This document shows, one piece after another, positions 24,352-35,700 of a stretch of 64,000 bases of DNA (the first letter of the stretch is position 1; every line of letters starts with the position of its first letter). The notes under the pieces were generated by a model. The model was given only the letters and a program-made list of their open reading frames with translations. It did no database searches and was not told the origin of the DNA. Source of the DNA: Phaeosaccion multiseriatum (lineage: Eukaryota > Ochrophyta, other classes); NCBI GenBank assembly GCA_965112735.1, contig OZ218956.1, positions 620,001-684,000 of the forward strand, given 5' to 3'. The translations under genes were made by a program, and so were the position numbers.

Positions 24352-24656
24352 CAAGGGAGGACGCGTCTTCCCGCGCTACCCGCCCTTGGCCTTGCTCGTC
24401 CCCTCCGGTCACACGGAGACCCACACTGATAGATAGACAACAACGACTAGAGACAATGCCATCTATTAATTCCCTGTACACTCGCACATGGAGAGAGAGG
24501 GGCTTTATGCATCCCAAGGGATACCGAGGCCACGTAAGCCCCACCTGCGTCGAGAAGGTGGGCAGGGCACTTTCGGAGCAAGCAATGGGGTCGCCGTGAC
24601 TTAAAAGTATATATACAAGCGCCACTCTGAAGGCTCTCCCCACAAGAGGGGGGCTC
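24352..24656. other. Intergenic region between convergent genes
   Basis: This 305-bp gap lies between two stop codons. It should contain both 3' ends. No repeat or gene is visible. Confidence 0.5.
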
Positions 24657-26689
24657 TCACTGGAGAAGCAGTGAGCAGCAGACGCAGGTTGTGGCCACCC
24701 CGACGATATCCATCACGACCTGTACGCCTGGTCCGGCGTTTGCCGGGTCAGCTCCGAGAGCACTTAATGCAAACGGCAGGGAAGTGCCTATGACCACTGA
24801 GGACATAACAATGAGGAGGAGAGACACTGTGAAGGGAAGGGGGAGGGCGGGAGAACAGGGAAGGGGACGAGTGAGGAGACGGCTGCTCAGAGACGGCTGT
24901 GCGGGGACAGGGAGGCGTGTTGGAGCTGGATAAGAAACGCGGGGGATAACGCAACGCCCCCCCCCTGGTCCTTCCCATCCTGCCTGGTATGGCCCCCGCC
25001 CTGCACCCAGAGAAGCCATACACTCAAGGGACTCTCTCATTCTTCCATGGGAGCCCCGCTGCTGCCCTCCCTCCCTGTCTGTCTGTCTGTCTGTCTGTTT
25101 GTCTCCATCTAGAGACTCCAGAAGCGCACCTGCAATGGCAAAGGCGTCGCCAGCGTCGCCTGCGGAAAAGAAATACACCCGAAAGAAGCCCCCTGCCCGC
25201 AAAGCACACCAGCAGCAACGAAACGACAGCGAGGGAAGGGAAAACGGTCCGTGACTCTGCTTGAACAAGGCAACACCGCCTCCCCCATCCCTCCTCCTTC
25301 TCGTTGTTCCACCCACCAATGAAAAGCCCTCCACCGAGCAAACAAGCCACGTTGGCCTGCTGCATCAGCACCCGGAGCCAGGCTCCTCTGGTGGGCTCTA
25401 TCTTGCCCGTCGCCAAGCCTCGGATCACCTTGATGGAGCTCTGAGCAAGCGGCGTCGCGCCATAGGGAATCAGGACAAGCAGAGCAGAGCAGGAGGGAAG
25501 GAGTCAGACCGCGCCAGCCCCCCTCCTGTGACGGGTGTGATGGGCGGCATCACTTGCAGAAGAAGTCAGCCAGTCGGTCAGTCAGTCAAGCAGTCAGTCA
25601 GGCTACTCTCTTACTTGGTTCCCCGCGTTGCCTCCGGCCCCCACAAGCATTGTGAGGAAAAGCGTTACGATGATGTGGTCCTTGAGTAGGTCCTGTCGCG
25701 GCAAAAGATGGAGCATGATAATGAGGGTCCGTCCGTGAGCAGAGAAAGAGGAAGGGCCCGAGGAGGGGGGGCGCCTTGTTCTCATCACCATTATATCTTA
25801 CCTCGAACCTCTCCAGCACTGCAGAGCTTGAACTCTGCAAAACGAGAAGCCCAAGTAGCCACTTTCCTCTCTGCTTGGTCAATAAAGTGGGTGGGAGCAC
25901 GCCGATAAAGCCGCGTGTTTTAGCCTCGAATGATGTGAGGAGTCAAAGAAAGGACTGAAGGGGGTGGGGCGCGCAGGTGAGACGGTGAAGCAGGCATGCG
26001 AAGACACTTACCGACCAGGCCTCGAGCAGAGGATCGCCGAAAGTGTCATCCTCCAGCAGAGATAGTGGCGGGCCTGAGGGGGTCCGTGCCCCTCGCTCCT
26101 TCTCCTGTCCTCCGCCGTCGTCTGTGATAGAGACGCCGTTCTTGTGGCCCTTCTTTCGAGATACAGCGGTATCGGCTTCAGGCTCTATTTCTCCCTCTCC
26201 CGTCTCAGCCGCCCGGAGAAGGGCGGTCCTCGGGCTGTCAGACGCCCGGAGAAGAGCGGCCCTCGGGCTGTCCCTCCATGAGAAGTGCCCTTGTCCTTGC
26301 TGCTGCGTATGTGGGTTGGGAAGCGCCCGTCGTCGACTCACATCGCGGGGGGAGCTCGTGGGGAAGGCCATCCCCTTTCTTCCAGCTCTGGCCCTTCCCG
26401 TACGCTGGGGGGCTCTGTCGGAACAAGGATTACGGGAACGAATGAAGGATTGGGGATCGAAAAGAGGGGGGGAAAGGTGATTTACCTTCTCAAGCTCAAT
26501 GGCTGCCCGTGCCAAGCACCACAGCAGCACCAGCAGGACCAGAGAGCTCCAAGGAGAAGAGGCTTAGGCTTCCTTACAGCGCACATCAACTTTGAGTCGA
26601 TCAAGATCCAAACGTCGCCAGTTGGGAAGACGGACCACAACTGCCTCAGCGGGCCGAAACGCCGATTTTTGATTTTTTCTTTCCTCCAT
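24657..26689 (-). CDS. MgtE/SLC41-type magnesium transporter, single domain
   Basis: Probable Mg2+ (divalent cation) carrier in a cell membrane. Eight exons in coding order: 26689-26578, 26502-26486, 26404-26012, 25834-25802, 25692-25615, 25440-25317, 25192-25130, 24826-24657; they total 329 residues and every junction keeps phase. The hydrophilic N-terminus includes a short internal repeat (SPRAALLRASDSPRTALLRA). The MgtE domain has ERFEDLLKDH, LVGAGGNAGNQ, then SIKVIRGLATGKI, and closes with GTSLPFALSALGADPANAGP and a last helix VVMDIVGVATTCVCCSLLL. Eukaryotic SLC41 proteins usually carry two such domains; here there is one, as in bacteria and some algae, without the bacterial N and CBS domains. 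The 17-nt second exon and the start codon are the weakest parts. The start lies only 35 bp from the divergent start codon at 26725. Confidence 0.82.
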
Positions 26690-26724
26690 TTGGCCTCCTC
26701 CTTCTCGTGGAGTAGGGGTCAATA
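26690..26724. promoter_or_regulatory. Very short divergent intergenic gap
   Basis: Only 35 bp separate the proposed start codons of the magnesium transporter (minus) and of the large gene (plus). The promoters must overlap the opposite 5' regions unless one start is wrong. No core element is recognised. Confidence 0.4.
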
Positions 26725-29700
26725 ATGTCGACCCTGGCAGCTGCGTCTCCTCCTGATAAGCTTCTCGATCTGCCGGTGTTCGACAATGCCGCCATTACGT
26801 GAGTGCTCGCTCCTTTTTGCTCTCTTTTTCCTGCTTGTCTTTGTGCTCTCTTTGCTCTGCAGAGTCCTCGCTCACTCACGTAAACTGCACGGTCTCAAAA
26901 GCTGAGAAACTCCCTTTGGCCCCCTCCTCTTTCCCTCTTTCTTCTGGTACACTGCAGCGATGGGACTTCTTTTATTACAACGGACGACTCGGATGCTCTC
27001 CATACCGAGGAGCTGGACGCTATCCGGAGCATGGACGGCTCTATGGGCCAGGAAGAGGTCCTCACCATGAAGGTGGGGAGCTTCGTGTGCCCTCAGGAGT
27101 TCCACAGTCACTTCACGCCTCTGGAGTTCGAGGAGGTGAGGCTGCAGAGCAAGAGTTGGTATCAAACACTAGGAGCGCCGCACCCCCTCGTTCCCTGACC
27201 TTCATCCTCCCTCCCCCCCCTACCTCAGCTCGTCCACACCTTCGAGCAGTATGACGTAGACAGAAATAAGGTTCTTAGTCTGGCCGAGCTGCAGAAGATG
27301 ATGCACGCCCTCGACCTGGACTACGACGAGGAGGCAGCTATGGTGAGTGAGTGAGGTCAAGGAAGAGGTGTGGGTGAGAAGAGGCCATCAGTGTCCGTTC
27401 CCCAGACCACACATGCGTGATATCGAGCTTGTTTACACGTGCGCCCCAACCCCGAAGCAAGCACCTAACACGATCTCTCTCTCTCTCTCTCGCTGTGGCC
27501 TCCCTCTCCAACAGGCCCTGCTGTCTCAGATCGATTCAGACAACAACGGCCGCCTCGAGTTCGAAGAGTTCGTGGGCTTCCTTGTGCGCGTCAAGCACGG
27601 AGACCACAAGCTTAGAGCCTTCGGGAAGCTCCCGGCCCAGCTCAGCACCACAAGCGTGGGGGTGCTGCAGGAGCAGGTGGGGCTGGGATAGCTCTCCCTC
27701 TCTCTATCGAATCTCCGTTAGCGCTTCTCTCTATCTCCTCTCCTTTTGCCCCTCTCTCTCTCTTCCTCTTTCCTTCTCTCATTCGCTCTTGTCTCTTCTC
27801 ACTTCTCCATTTTTCTCTCCCTCTCTCTCCCTCCCTCTCTCTCTTCTTCTTCCTCCGTCCCCCTCGTTCTCTCTTCTCTCCCTCTCTCCCTTTCTATGTG
27901 TGTACCTCTCCCAGGCCAATCGGCGAAATCTGAAGATGACCTTTGCCTTGGTGGAGCATCGTCCGGCGTCGTCGTACCATCCATACGAGTGCTTTGTGAT
28001 GGAGGTGCGCCTCACAGGTAAGGCACACACGCACACACGCCGGCACAAACACATACACACACGCCCACACACACACATACACGAACGCATGCACACACGC
28101 ACACACGCACACACGCACACATATACACACATGCACGCACACACATACACGCACACAAGTGTGGACCCGTCCCTTGCCATCCCCTGCGACTCTCTTCCCA
28201 CACACAGTGCGTCTCCGCCCCACCTATCCACTGCCATCCCCTCTTCCATCCACTGCCATCCCATACCCTCCCCCACCGCAGGCGACTGGTACGAGACCCG
28301 ACACGGAGCAACGCACCACACGAGTGGCATGCGCAGGTACACTTCCAATCGTGAGATGCTCGATAATACTGAAGGTCGAGGTCCACAAACTGACATTGAA
28401 CGTGAAACTAATGAAACCGCAGGTACCAGGGCATGGGCAGGACCACGAGGGACGCGCGTCTCGACGCCGCGCAGGTGAGGAGCAAGGACGGAGGGGTTGG
28501 CAGTGGATGGGATCGTCTGTCTTTGGAACGGAGTAGGTGGCAGTCGATGGAGCGGAGGGGATGGCGGTCTCTGGGGCTCTGCTGTGGATGTGGGTGGGTC
28601 GATCGGCCCGCTGGTGTTCCACTTCCCTTCCCCCGCCCCCACCAGACACGACCCTATCCACAACGCTTGACACCCTCCCTCCCTTTCTCCCTTCCTCCCT
28701 CCTCCCTCCTCCCTTCTCCCTCCTCCTCCCTCCCTCCGTCCCTCCTCCTCCCTCCTCCCTCCCTCCCTCCCTCCCTGCCTGCCTCCCTCCCCCCCTCCCT
28801 CTTCCCTCCTCCCTTCCCTCCTCCTCAGGTGGCGCTATCCAAGCTGAAAGCTGAGATGCCCGGTCTAAACTTCCCCCCTGGAGAGGTGCCGGAGGGGTGG
28901 CTGCGATGGCTCAAGACGAACCTCAAAGCCGGCGTACAGCTCAGGCTGCTTCTCGGACAGCTTCTCGCCAAAGGTGGGCACAGAGAGCGACTGCTGTTGT
29001 TGTTGTTGCTGCTGCTGCTGCTGCTGCTATGTCCCCTCAGCAAGGACTGCTTCGCCCCTCTTCTGCTCTATCGCTCTTCTTTTGCTATACTGTATTGTAG
29101 TACCAACTGCTCTGCTGTGAAACACCAACACCACCCCCCTCCCCCGACCCTCCCTCCCTGACATGGCATGACAGGCTTCCAGCCCTCCAAGAACGTCGTC
29201 CTGATGCAGCGGCTCCTGGCGTCCGCTCTGCTGGACAACCAACGCGCCAAGCACAACGTACCCTCCGCCCAGGCCCTGTGCGCCCGTGAGTCCGCCCTAC
29301 ACCCTCGCTGGGCCGAGTGGGCAGAGCACTGCCTGCGCATCGGCATAGACGGAGCCGTGGTGGTGGAGCTGCTCGAAGATGAGGGGGTGCCCGTGCAGAC
29401 AAGATTGCCGCTCTGTGCACAGAGACTGAGGCGCAACGAGGGGGGTAGCGTGGCAGAGCCGGCCTTCCCACGCCTGTTGGACTTCTGGCAGTGCTGCGCG
29501 GGGGGGCGGCGCGTCGAGGTGGAGCTGTACCTAGCGGCGGGGCAGAGGGCAGACGAGCCCCTTCCCCACGCCGCCAAAGGCACGGCGGCTCTGCCCCTCG
29601 CCTTGGCAGCCGCGAGCAACCATGTGGAGGTGGGTGACAGAGCAAGCACACAGGGTGCACAAAGCGAGAGAAAGGCGGGCTGAAGAGAGGCAGGGCTTAA

Positions 29701-32700
29701 ATTGGTCACTTCATCTCGACAACTCGCCCGTCTCTGTCATCATCTATCGACCTCCCCTTCCTTTTGCCAGGTGATCGAGCTGCTCCTGTCCAAGGGGGCC
29801 GTCGTCAACAGAAGGGACGCCATGGGGCGCACCGCCCTCGTGTACGCGGCCGCAAGGGGGCAGCTCGAGGCGTGTGAGCGGTTGCTGAAGGTGGGCGTGT
29901 CGTAAGTGTATGGGCATGTGGGTATGTGAATGTCGAGGTCCTGATATCCGTACACCTGGAATGTCGACGTCCTGACATGCATATACCTTGTATGTCGAGG
30001 TTTTTGATACCCGTATATGCCATGAATGTCGAGGTCCTGACACCGTCCATGTACCTGCCTGCCTACCTGCCTGCAGGAGGGGACCGTGATGAGCCTCGGG
30101 GACCACTCGGGAGCCTCTGCGCTGCACATGGCGGCGAGATACAACCACGTAAGGGAGGGAGTTGGTGATACAGAGGGAGAGAGGGAAGGAGGGAGAGAGG
30201 GAGGGAGGGAGGGAGGGAGGGAGGGAGGGAGGGAGGGAGGGAGGGAGGGAGGGAGGGAGGGAGGGAGGAGGGAGGGAAGGAAGGAAGGAGGGAGGGAGGG
30301 AGGGAGGGAGGGAGGGAGGGAGGGAGGGAGGGAGGGAGGGAGGGAGGGAGGGAGGGAGGGAGGGAGGGAGGGAGGGAGGGAGGGAGGGAGGGAGGGAGGG
30401 AGGGAGGGAGGGAGGGAGGGAGGGAGGGAGGGAGGGAGGGAGGGAAGGAGGGAGAAAGGGAGGGAGGGAGGGAGGGAGGGAGGGAGGGAGGGAGGGAGGG
30501 AGGGAGCGAGGGAGAGGGAGAGGGGGAGGGAAGGGAGGGGCAGAAGGGAGGCGGAGTGGGGAGGGGAGGAAGGCTCTGAAGGCTGTAGAGTGCTCGTATC
30601 GATATCTACCCTGCCTGTCTGCCGCACGTCCTGCCTCACTGCCTACCCCCCCCCCCCCTCCCCCCCTTCTCAGCCCAAGTGCTGTGAGCTCATCGCCTCT
30701 CATGCAGAGAGCGCTGCCCGAGACATCCTCAGCGACAGAGTCATCGCCGCTCACAAGCCCTTTAGAGAGGTGTGGTGGATGGACGAGGAACTGCAGGGCA
30801 TGATGCAAGTTCCCTTACCATGCTTTACCTCACCTCACCGCGCCCTCTCCCTCTCTCCCACTCTCTCTTCTCTCTCTCTCTCCCATACTCTCTATCTCTC
30901 CTCCCTCCCTCTCTCCCTCCCTCACTCACTCACTCCCTCTCTCCCACACTCTCTCTCCCTCTCTCCCTCTCTCCTTCCCTCCCTCTGCAGATCATGGAAG
31001 AATCCTTCGTGGCCATCCAGGAGAAGTACCTGCAGAAAAACGAGACGTACCGGTGAGTAACAAAGGCCCCTTCAGTTTCAGATTCAGCTGGCCAGGCCAT
31101 GAGGACCTCGAGAAGAGGAACGAGAGCCACCGCACAGCTCTGCCACTTGGTCATCATTTTACGCCTCTTTCTTTTCACGGCATTGCACTTACTTGTACCT
31201 GTCTCGGCATACACGCAATGTTTCGCAGCATCAAAGTGGGGTGAATGTTTGGATGGGCGTCCGTTCCTGGCCCGTGTGGTGTGTGGTTTTAGTACCGTGT
31301 TTTAAGTCTCTGACGTCTTATATGTGCACTTGTCTTGTGCCTGACTGAACAGGTTCCGTAAGTCGTGGGTGATAGAGGCGGCCTTCCATTGCTACAAGGC
31401 CCTGCCCAAAGACAAGCGACACCTCCTCAAGGAGCCCAGCGAGGTCAGTCAGTCAGTCAATCAGTCAATCAGTCAGTCAGTCAGTCCGTCAATCAGTCAG
31501 TCAGTCAGTCAGTCAGTCAGTCAGTCAGTCAGTCAGTCAGTCAGTCAGTCAGTCAGTCAGTCAGTCAGTCAACCAGTCAGTCAGTCAGTCAGTCAGTCAG
31601 TCAGTGAGTCAGTCAGTCAGTCAGTCAGTCAGTCAATCAGTCAATCAGTCAATCAGTCAATCAGTCAATCAGTCAGTCAGTCAGTCAGTCAGTCAGTCAG
31701 TCAGTCAGTCAGTCAGTCAGTCAGTCAATCAGTCAATCAGTCAATCAGTCAGTCAGTCAGTCAGTCAGTCAGTCAGTCAGTCAGTCAGTCAATCAGTCAG
31801 TCAGTCAGTCAGTCAGTCAGTCAGTCAATCAGTCAATCAGTCAATCAGTCAATCAGTCAGTCAGTCAGTCAGTCAGTCAGTCAGTCAGTCAGTCAATCAG
31901 TCAGTCAGTCAGTCAGTCAGTCAGTCAGTCAGTCAATCAGTCAGTCAGTCAGTCAGTCAGTCAGTCAGTCAGTCAGTGAGTCAGTCAGTCAGTCAGTCAG
32001 TCAGTCAATCAGTCAATCAGTCAATCAGTCAATCAGTCAATCAGTCAGTCAGTCAGTCAGTCAGTGAGTCAGTCAGTCAGTCAGTCAATCAGTCAATCAG
32101 TCAATCAGTCAATCAGTCAGTCAGTCAGTCAGTGAGTCAGTCAATCAGTCAGTCAGTCAATCAGTCAATCAGTCAGTCAGTCAGTCAGTCAGTCAGTCAG
32201 TCAGTCAATCAGTCAGTCAGTGAGTCAGTCAGTCAGTCAGTCAATCAGTCAGTCAGTCAGTCAGTCAGTCAGTCAGTCAGTCAGTCAGTCAGTCAGTCAG
32301 TCAATCAGTCAATCAGTCAATCAGTCAGTCAGTCAGTCAGTCAGTCAGTCAGTCAGTCAATCAGTCAGTCAGTCAGTCAGTCAGTCAGTCAGTCAGTCAA
32401 TCAGTCAATCAGTCAATCAGTCAATCAGTCAGTCAGTCAGTCAGTCAGTCAGTCAGTCAGTCAGTCAGTCAGTCAGTCAGTCAATCAGTGAGTCAGTCAA
32501 TCAGTCAGTCAGTCAATCAGTCAATCAGTCAGTCAGTCAGTCAGTGAGTCAGTCAATCAGTCAGTCAGTCAATCAGTCAATCAGTCAGTCAGTCAATCAG
32601 TCAGTCAGTCAGTCAGTCAGTCAGTCAATCAGTCAGTCAGTGAGTCAGTCAGTCAGTCAGTCAATCAGTCAGTCAGTCAGTCAGTCAGTCAGTCAGTCAG

Positions 32701-35700
32701 TCAGTCAGTCAGTCAGTCAATCAGTCAATCAGTCAATCAGTCAGTCAGTCAGTCAGTCAGTCAGTCAGTCAGTCAGTCAGTCAATCAGTCAGTCAGTCAG
32801 TCAGTCAGTCAGTCAATCAGTCAATCAGTCAGTCAGTCAGTCAGTCAGTCAGTCAATCAGTCAATCAGTCAATCAGTCAATCAGTCAGTCAGTCAGTCAG
32901 TCAGTCAGTCAGTCAGTCAGTCAGTCAGTCAATCAGTGAGTCAGTCAATCAGTCAGTCAGTCAATCAGTCAATCAGTCAGTCAGTCAGTCAATCAGTCAA
33001 TCAGTCAATCAGTCAGTCAGTCAGTCAGTCAGTCAGTCAGTCAGTCAGTCAATCAGTCAGTCAGTCAGTCAGTCAGTCAGTCAGTCAGTCAATCAGTCAG
33101 TCAGTCAGTCAGTCAGTCAGTCAGTCAGTGAGTCAGTCAGTCAGTCAGTCAGTCAGTCAATCAGTCAATCAGTCAATCAGTCAATCAGTCAATCAGTCAG
33201 TCAGTCAGTCAGTCAGTGAGTCAGTCAGTCAGTCAGTCAATCAGTCAATCAGTCAATCAGTCAATCAGTCAGTCAGTCAGTCAGTGAGTCAGTCAATCAG
33301 TCAGTCAGTCAATCAGTCAATCAGTCAGTCAGTCAGTCAGTCAGTCAGTCAGTCAGTCAATCAGTCAGTCAGTGAGTCAGTCAGTCAGTCAGTCAATCAG
33401 TCAGTCAGTCAGTCAGTCAGTCAGTCAGTCAGTCAGTCAGTCAGTCAGTCAATCAGTCAATCAGTCAATCAGTCAGTCAGTCAGTCAGTCAGTCAGTCAG
33501 TCAGTCAATCAGTCAGTCAGTCAGTCAGTCAGTCAGTCAGTCAGTCAATCAGTCAATCAGTCAATCAGTCAATCAGTCAGTCAGTCAGTCAGTCAGTCAG
33601 TCAGTCAGTCAGTCAGTCAGTCAGTCAGTCAGTCAATCAGTGAGTCAGTCAATCAGTCAGTCAGTCAATCAGTCAATCAGTCAGTCAGTCAGTCAGTGAG
33701 TCAGTCAATCAGTCAGTCAGTCAATCAGTCAATCAGTCAGTCAGTCAATCAGTCAGTCAGTCAGTCAGTCAGTCAGTCAATCAGTCAGTCAGTGAGTCAG
33801 TCAGTCAGTCAGTCAATCAGTCAGTCAGTCAGTCAGTCAGTCAGTCAGTCAGTCAGTCAGTCAGTCAGTCAATCAGTCAATCAGTCAATCAGTCAGTCAG
33901 TCAGTCAGTCAGTCAGTCAGTCAGTCAGTCAATCAGTCAGTCAGTCAGTCAGTCATTCAGTCAGTCAGTCAGTCAATCAGTCAGTCAGTCAGTCAGTCAG
34001 TCAGTCAATCAGTCAATCAGTCAATCAGTCAATCAGTCAGTCAGTCAGTCAGTCAGTCAGTCAGTCAGTCAGTCAGTCAGTCAGTCAGTCAATCAGTGAG
34101 TCAGTCAATCAGTCAGTCAGTCAATCAGTCAATCAGTCAGTCAGTCAGTCAGTGAGTCAGTCAATCAGTCAGTCAGTCAATCAGTCAATCAGTCAGTCAG
34201 TCAATCAGTCAGTCAGTCAGTCAGTCAGTCAGTCAATCAGTCAGTCAGTGAGTCAGTCAGTCAGTCAATCAGTCAGTCAGTCAGTCAGTCAGTCAGTCAG
34301 TCAGTCAGTCAGTCAGTCAATCAGTCAATCAGTCAATCAGTCAGTCAGTCAGTCAGTCAGTCAGTCAGTCAGTCAGTCAGTCAGTCAGTCAGTCAGTCAG
34401 TCAGTCAGTCAGTCAGTCAGTCAATCAGTCAATCAGTCAATCAGTCAATCAATCAGTCAGTCAGTCAGTCAGTCAGTCAATCAGTCAGTCAGTCAGTCAG
34501 TCAGTCAGTCAGTCAGTCAGTCAGTCAGTCAATCAGTCAATCAGTCAATCAGTCAGTCAGTCAGTCAGTCAGTCAGTCAGTCAATCAGTCAGTCAGTCAG
34601 TCAGTCAGTCAGTCAGTCAATCAGTCAGTCAGTCAGTCAGTCAGTCAGTCAGTCAGTGAGTCAGTCAGTCAGTGAGTCAGTCAGTCAATCAGTCAATCAG
34701 TCAATCAGTCAATCAGTCAATCAGTCAGTCAGTCAGTCAGTCAGTGAGTCAGTCAGTCAGTCAGTCAATCAGTCAATCAGTCAATCAGTCAATCAGTCAG
34801 TCAGTCAGTCAGTCAGTCAGTCAGTCAGTCAGTCAGTCAGTCAGTCAATCAGTCAGTCAGTCAGTCAGTCAATCAGTCAGTCAGTCAGTCAGTCAGTCAG
34901 TGAGTCAGTCAGTCAGTCAGTCAGTCAATCAGTCAATCAGTCAATCAGTCAATCAGTCAACCAGTCAGTCAGTCAATCAGTCAATCAGTCAATCAGTCAA
35001 TCAGTCAGTCAGTCAGTCAGTCAGTCAGTCAGTCAGTCAGTCAGTCAGTCAGGCATTCAGTCAGTCAGTCAGTCAGTCAGTCAGTCAGTCAGTCAGTCCA
35101 ATCATGCGTGTCGGAGAGAAAGAGACCCACGCACCCACACAATCACACACAAGTGGATACCGAAGGGAGAAGACGCACGCACCCACACACGCGACATACA
35201 CCTCCTTCTCACGCTGCCCTCCTCACCCCCTTGGCCTCCCTCCGCCCTCCCCCTCTCCCTGTGACCCCCTCATGTATCACCAACTATGACAGGACCTCAT
35301 CGCTTACGTGCTTGAAAAGTTCGACCCCGACCCCTTCAGCGGCTTCTGGTCCTTGCACAGGTACTTTTTGGTCACGGGGTGCATCAGAGTTTCACTTTCA
35401 TGTTCACTTCCTTTCACTTTCCCTTTCACTTTCACTTTCACTTGGTCGGCCCTTTGAACTGCATCTCCTGAACCATCCCCTCCTTCTTCTCTCCCTCCCT
35501 CTCCCGTCCCTCCCCTTCCCTCTCTTCCCTCCCTTCCCTCCCTTTCCTCCCGCCCCCACCCTTCCCATATGCTGCCATCCTCTTAGCGGCGACTACCCCG
35601 TGTTCATCGAGACAGTGAGCCAGGCGGACCACCTCGTGGAGATCCTCAGGCACACCTTCAGGTATATGGGGATGGACGAATGGATGGTACTGGAAGGATA

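Noticed and set aside
26486-26584. Alternative magnesium transporter N-terminus reading LVLLVLLWCLARAAIELEK as a signal anchor
   Set aside because: That frame has a stop (TAA) just upstream and no ATG. Treating the segment as a 75-nt intron restores an ATG-started frame and whole-codon total length, so I prefer that, with moderate confidence.
31369-35289. Very long plus-strand reading frames of repeated Ser-Gln-Val/Ile-Asn
   Set aside because: They are translations of the CAGT/CAAT array. The period of 4 keeps frames open by composition alone, and good splice sites on both sides make the region an intron.
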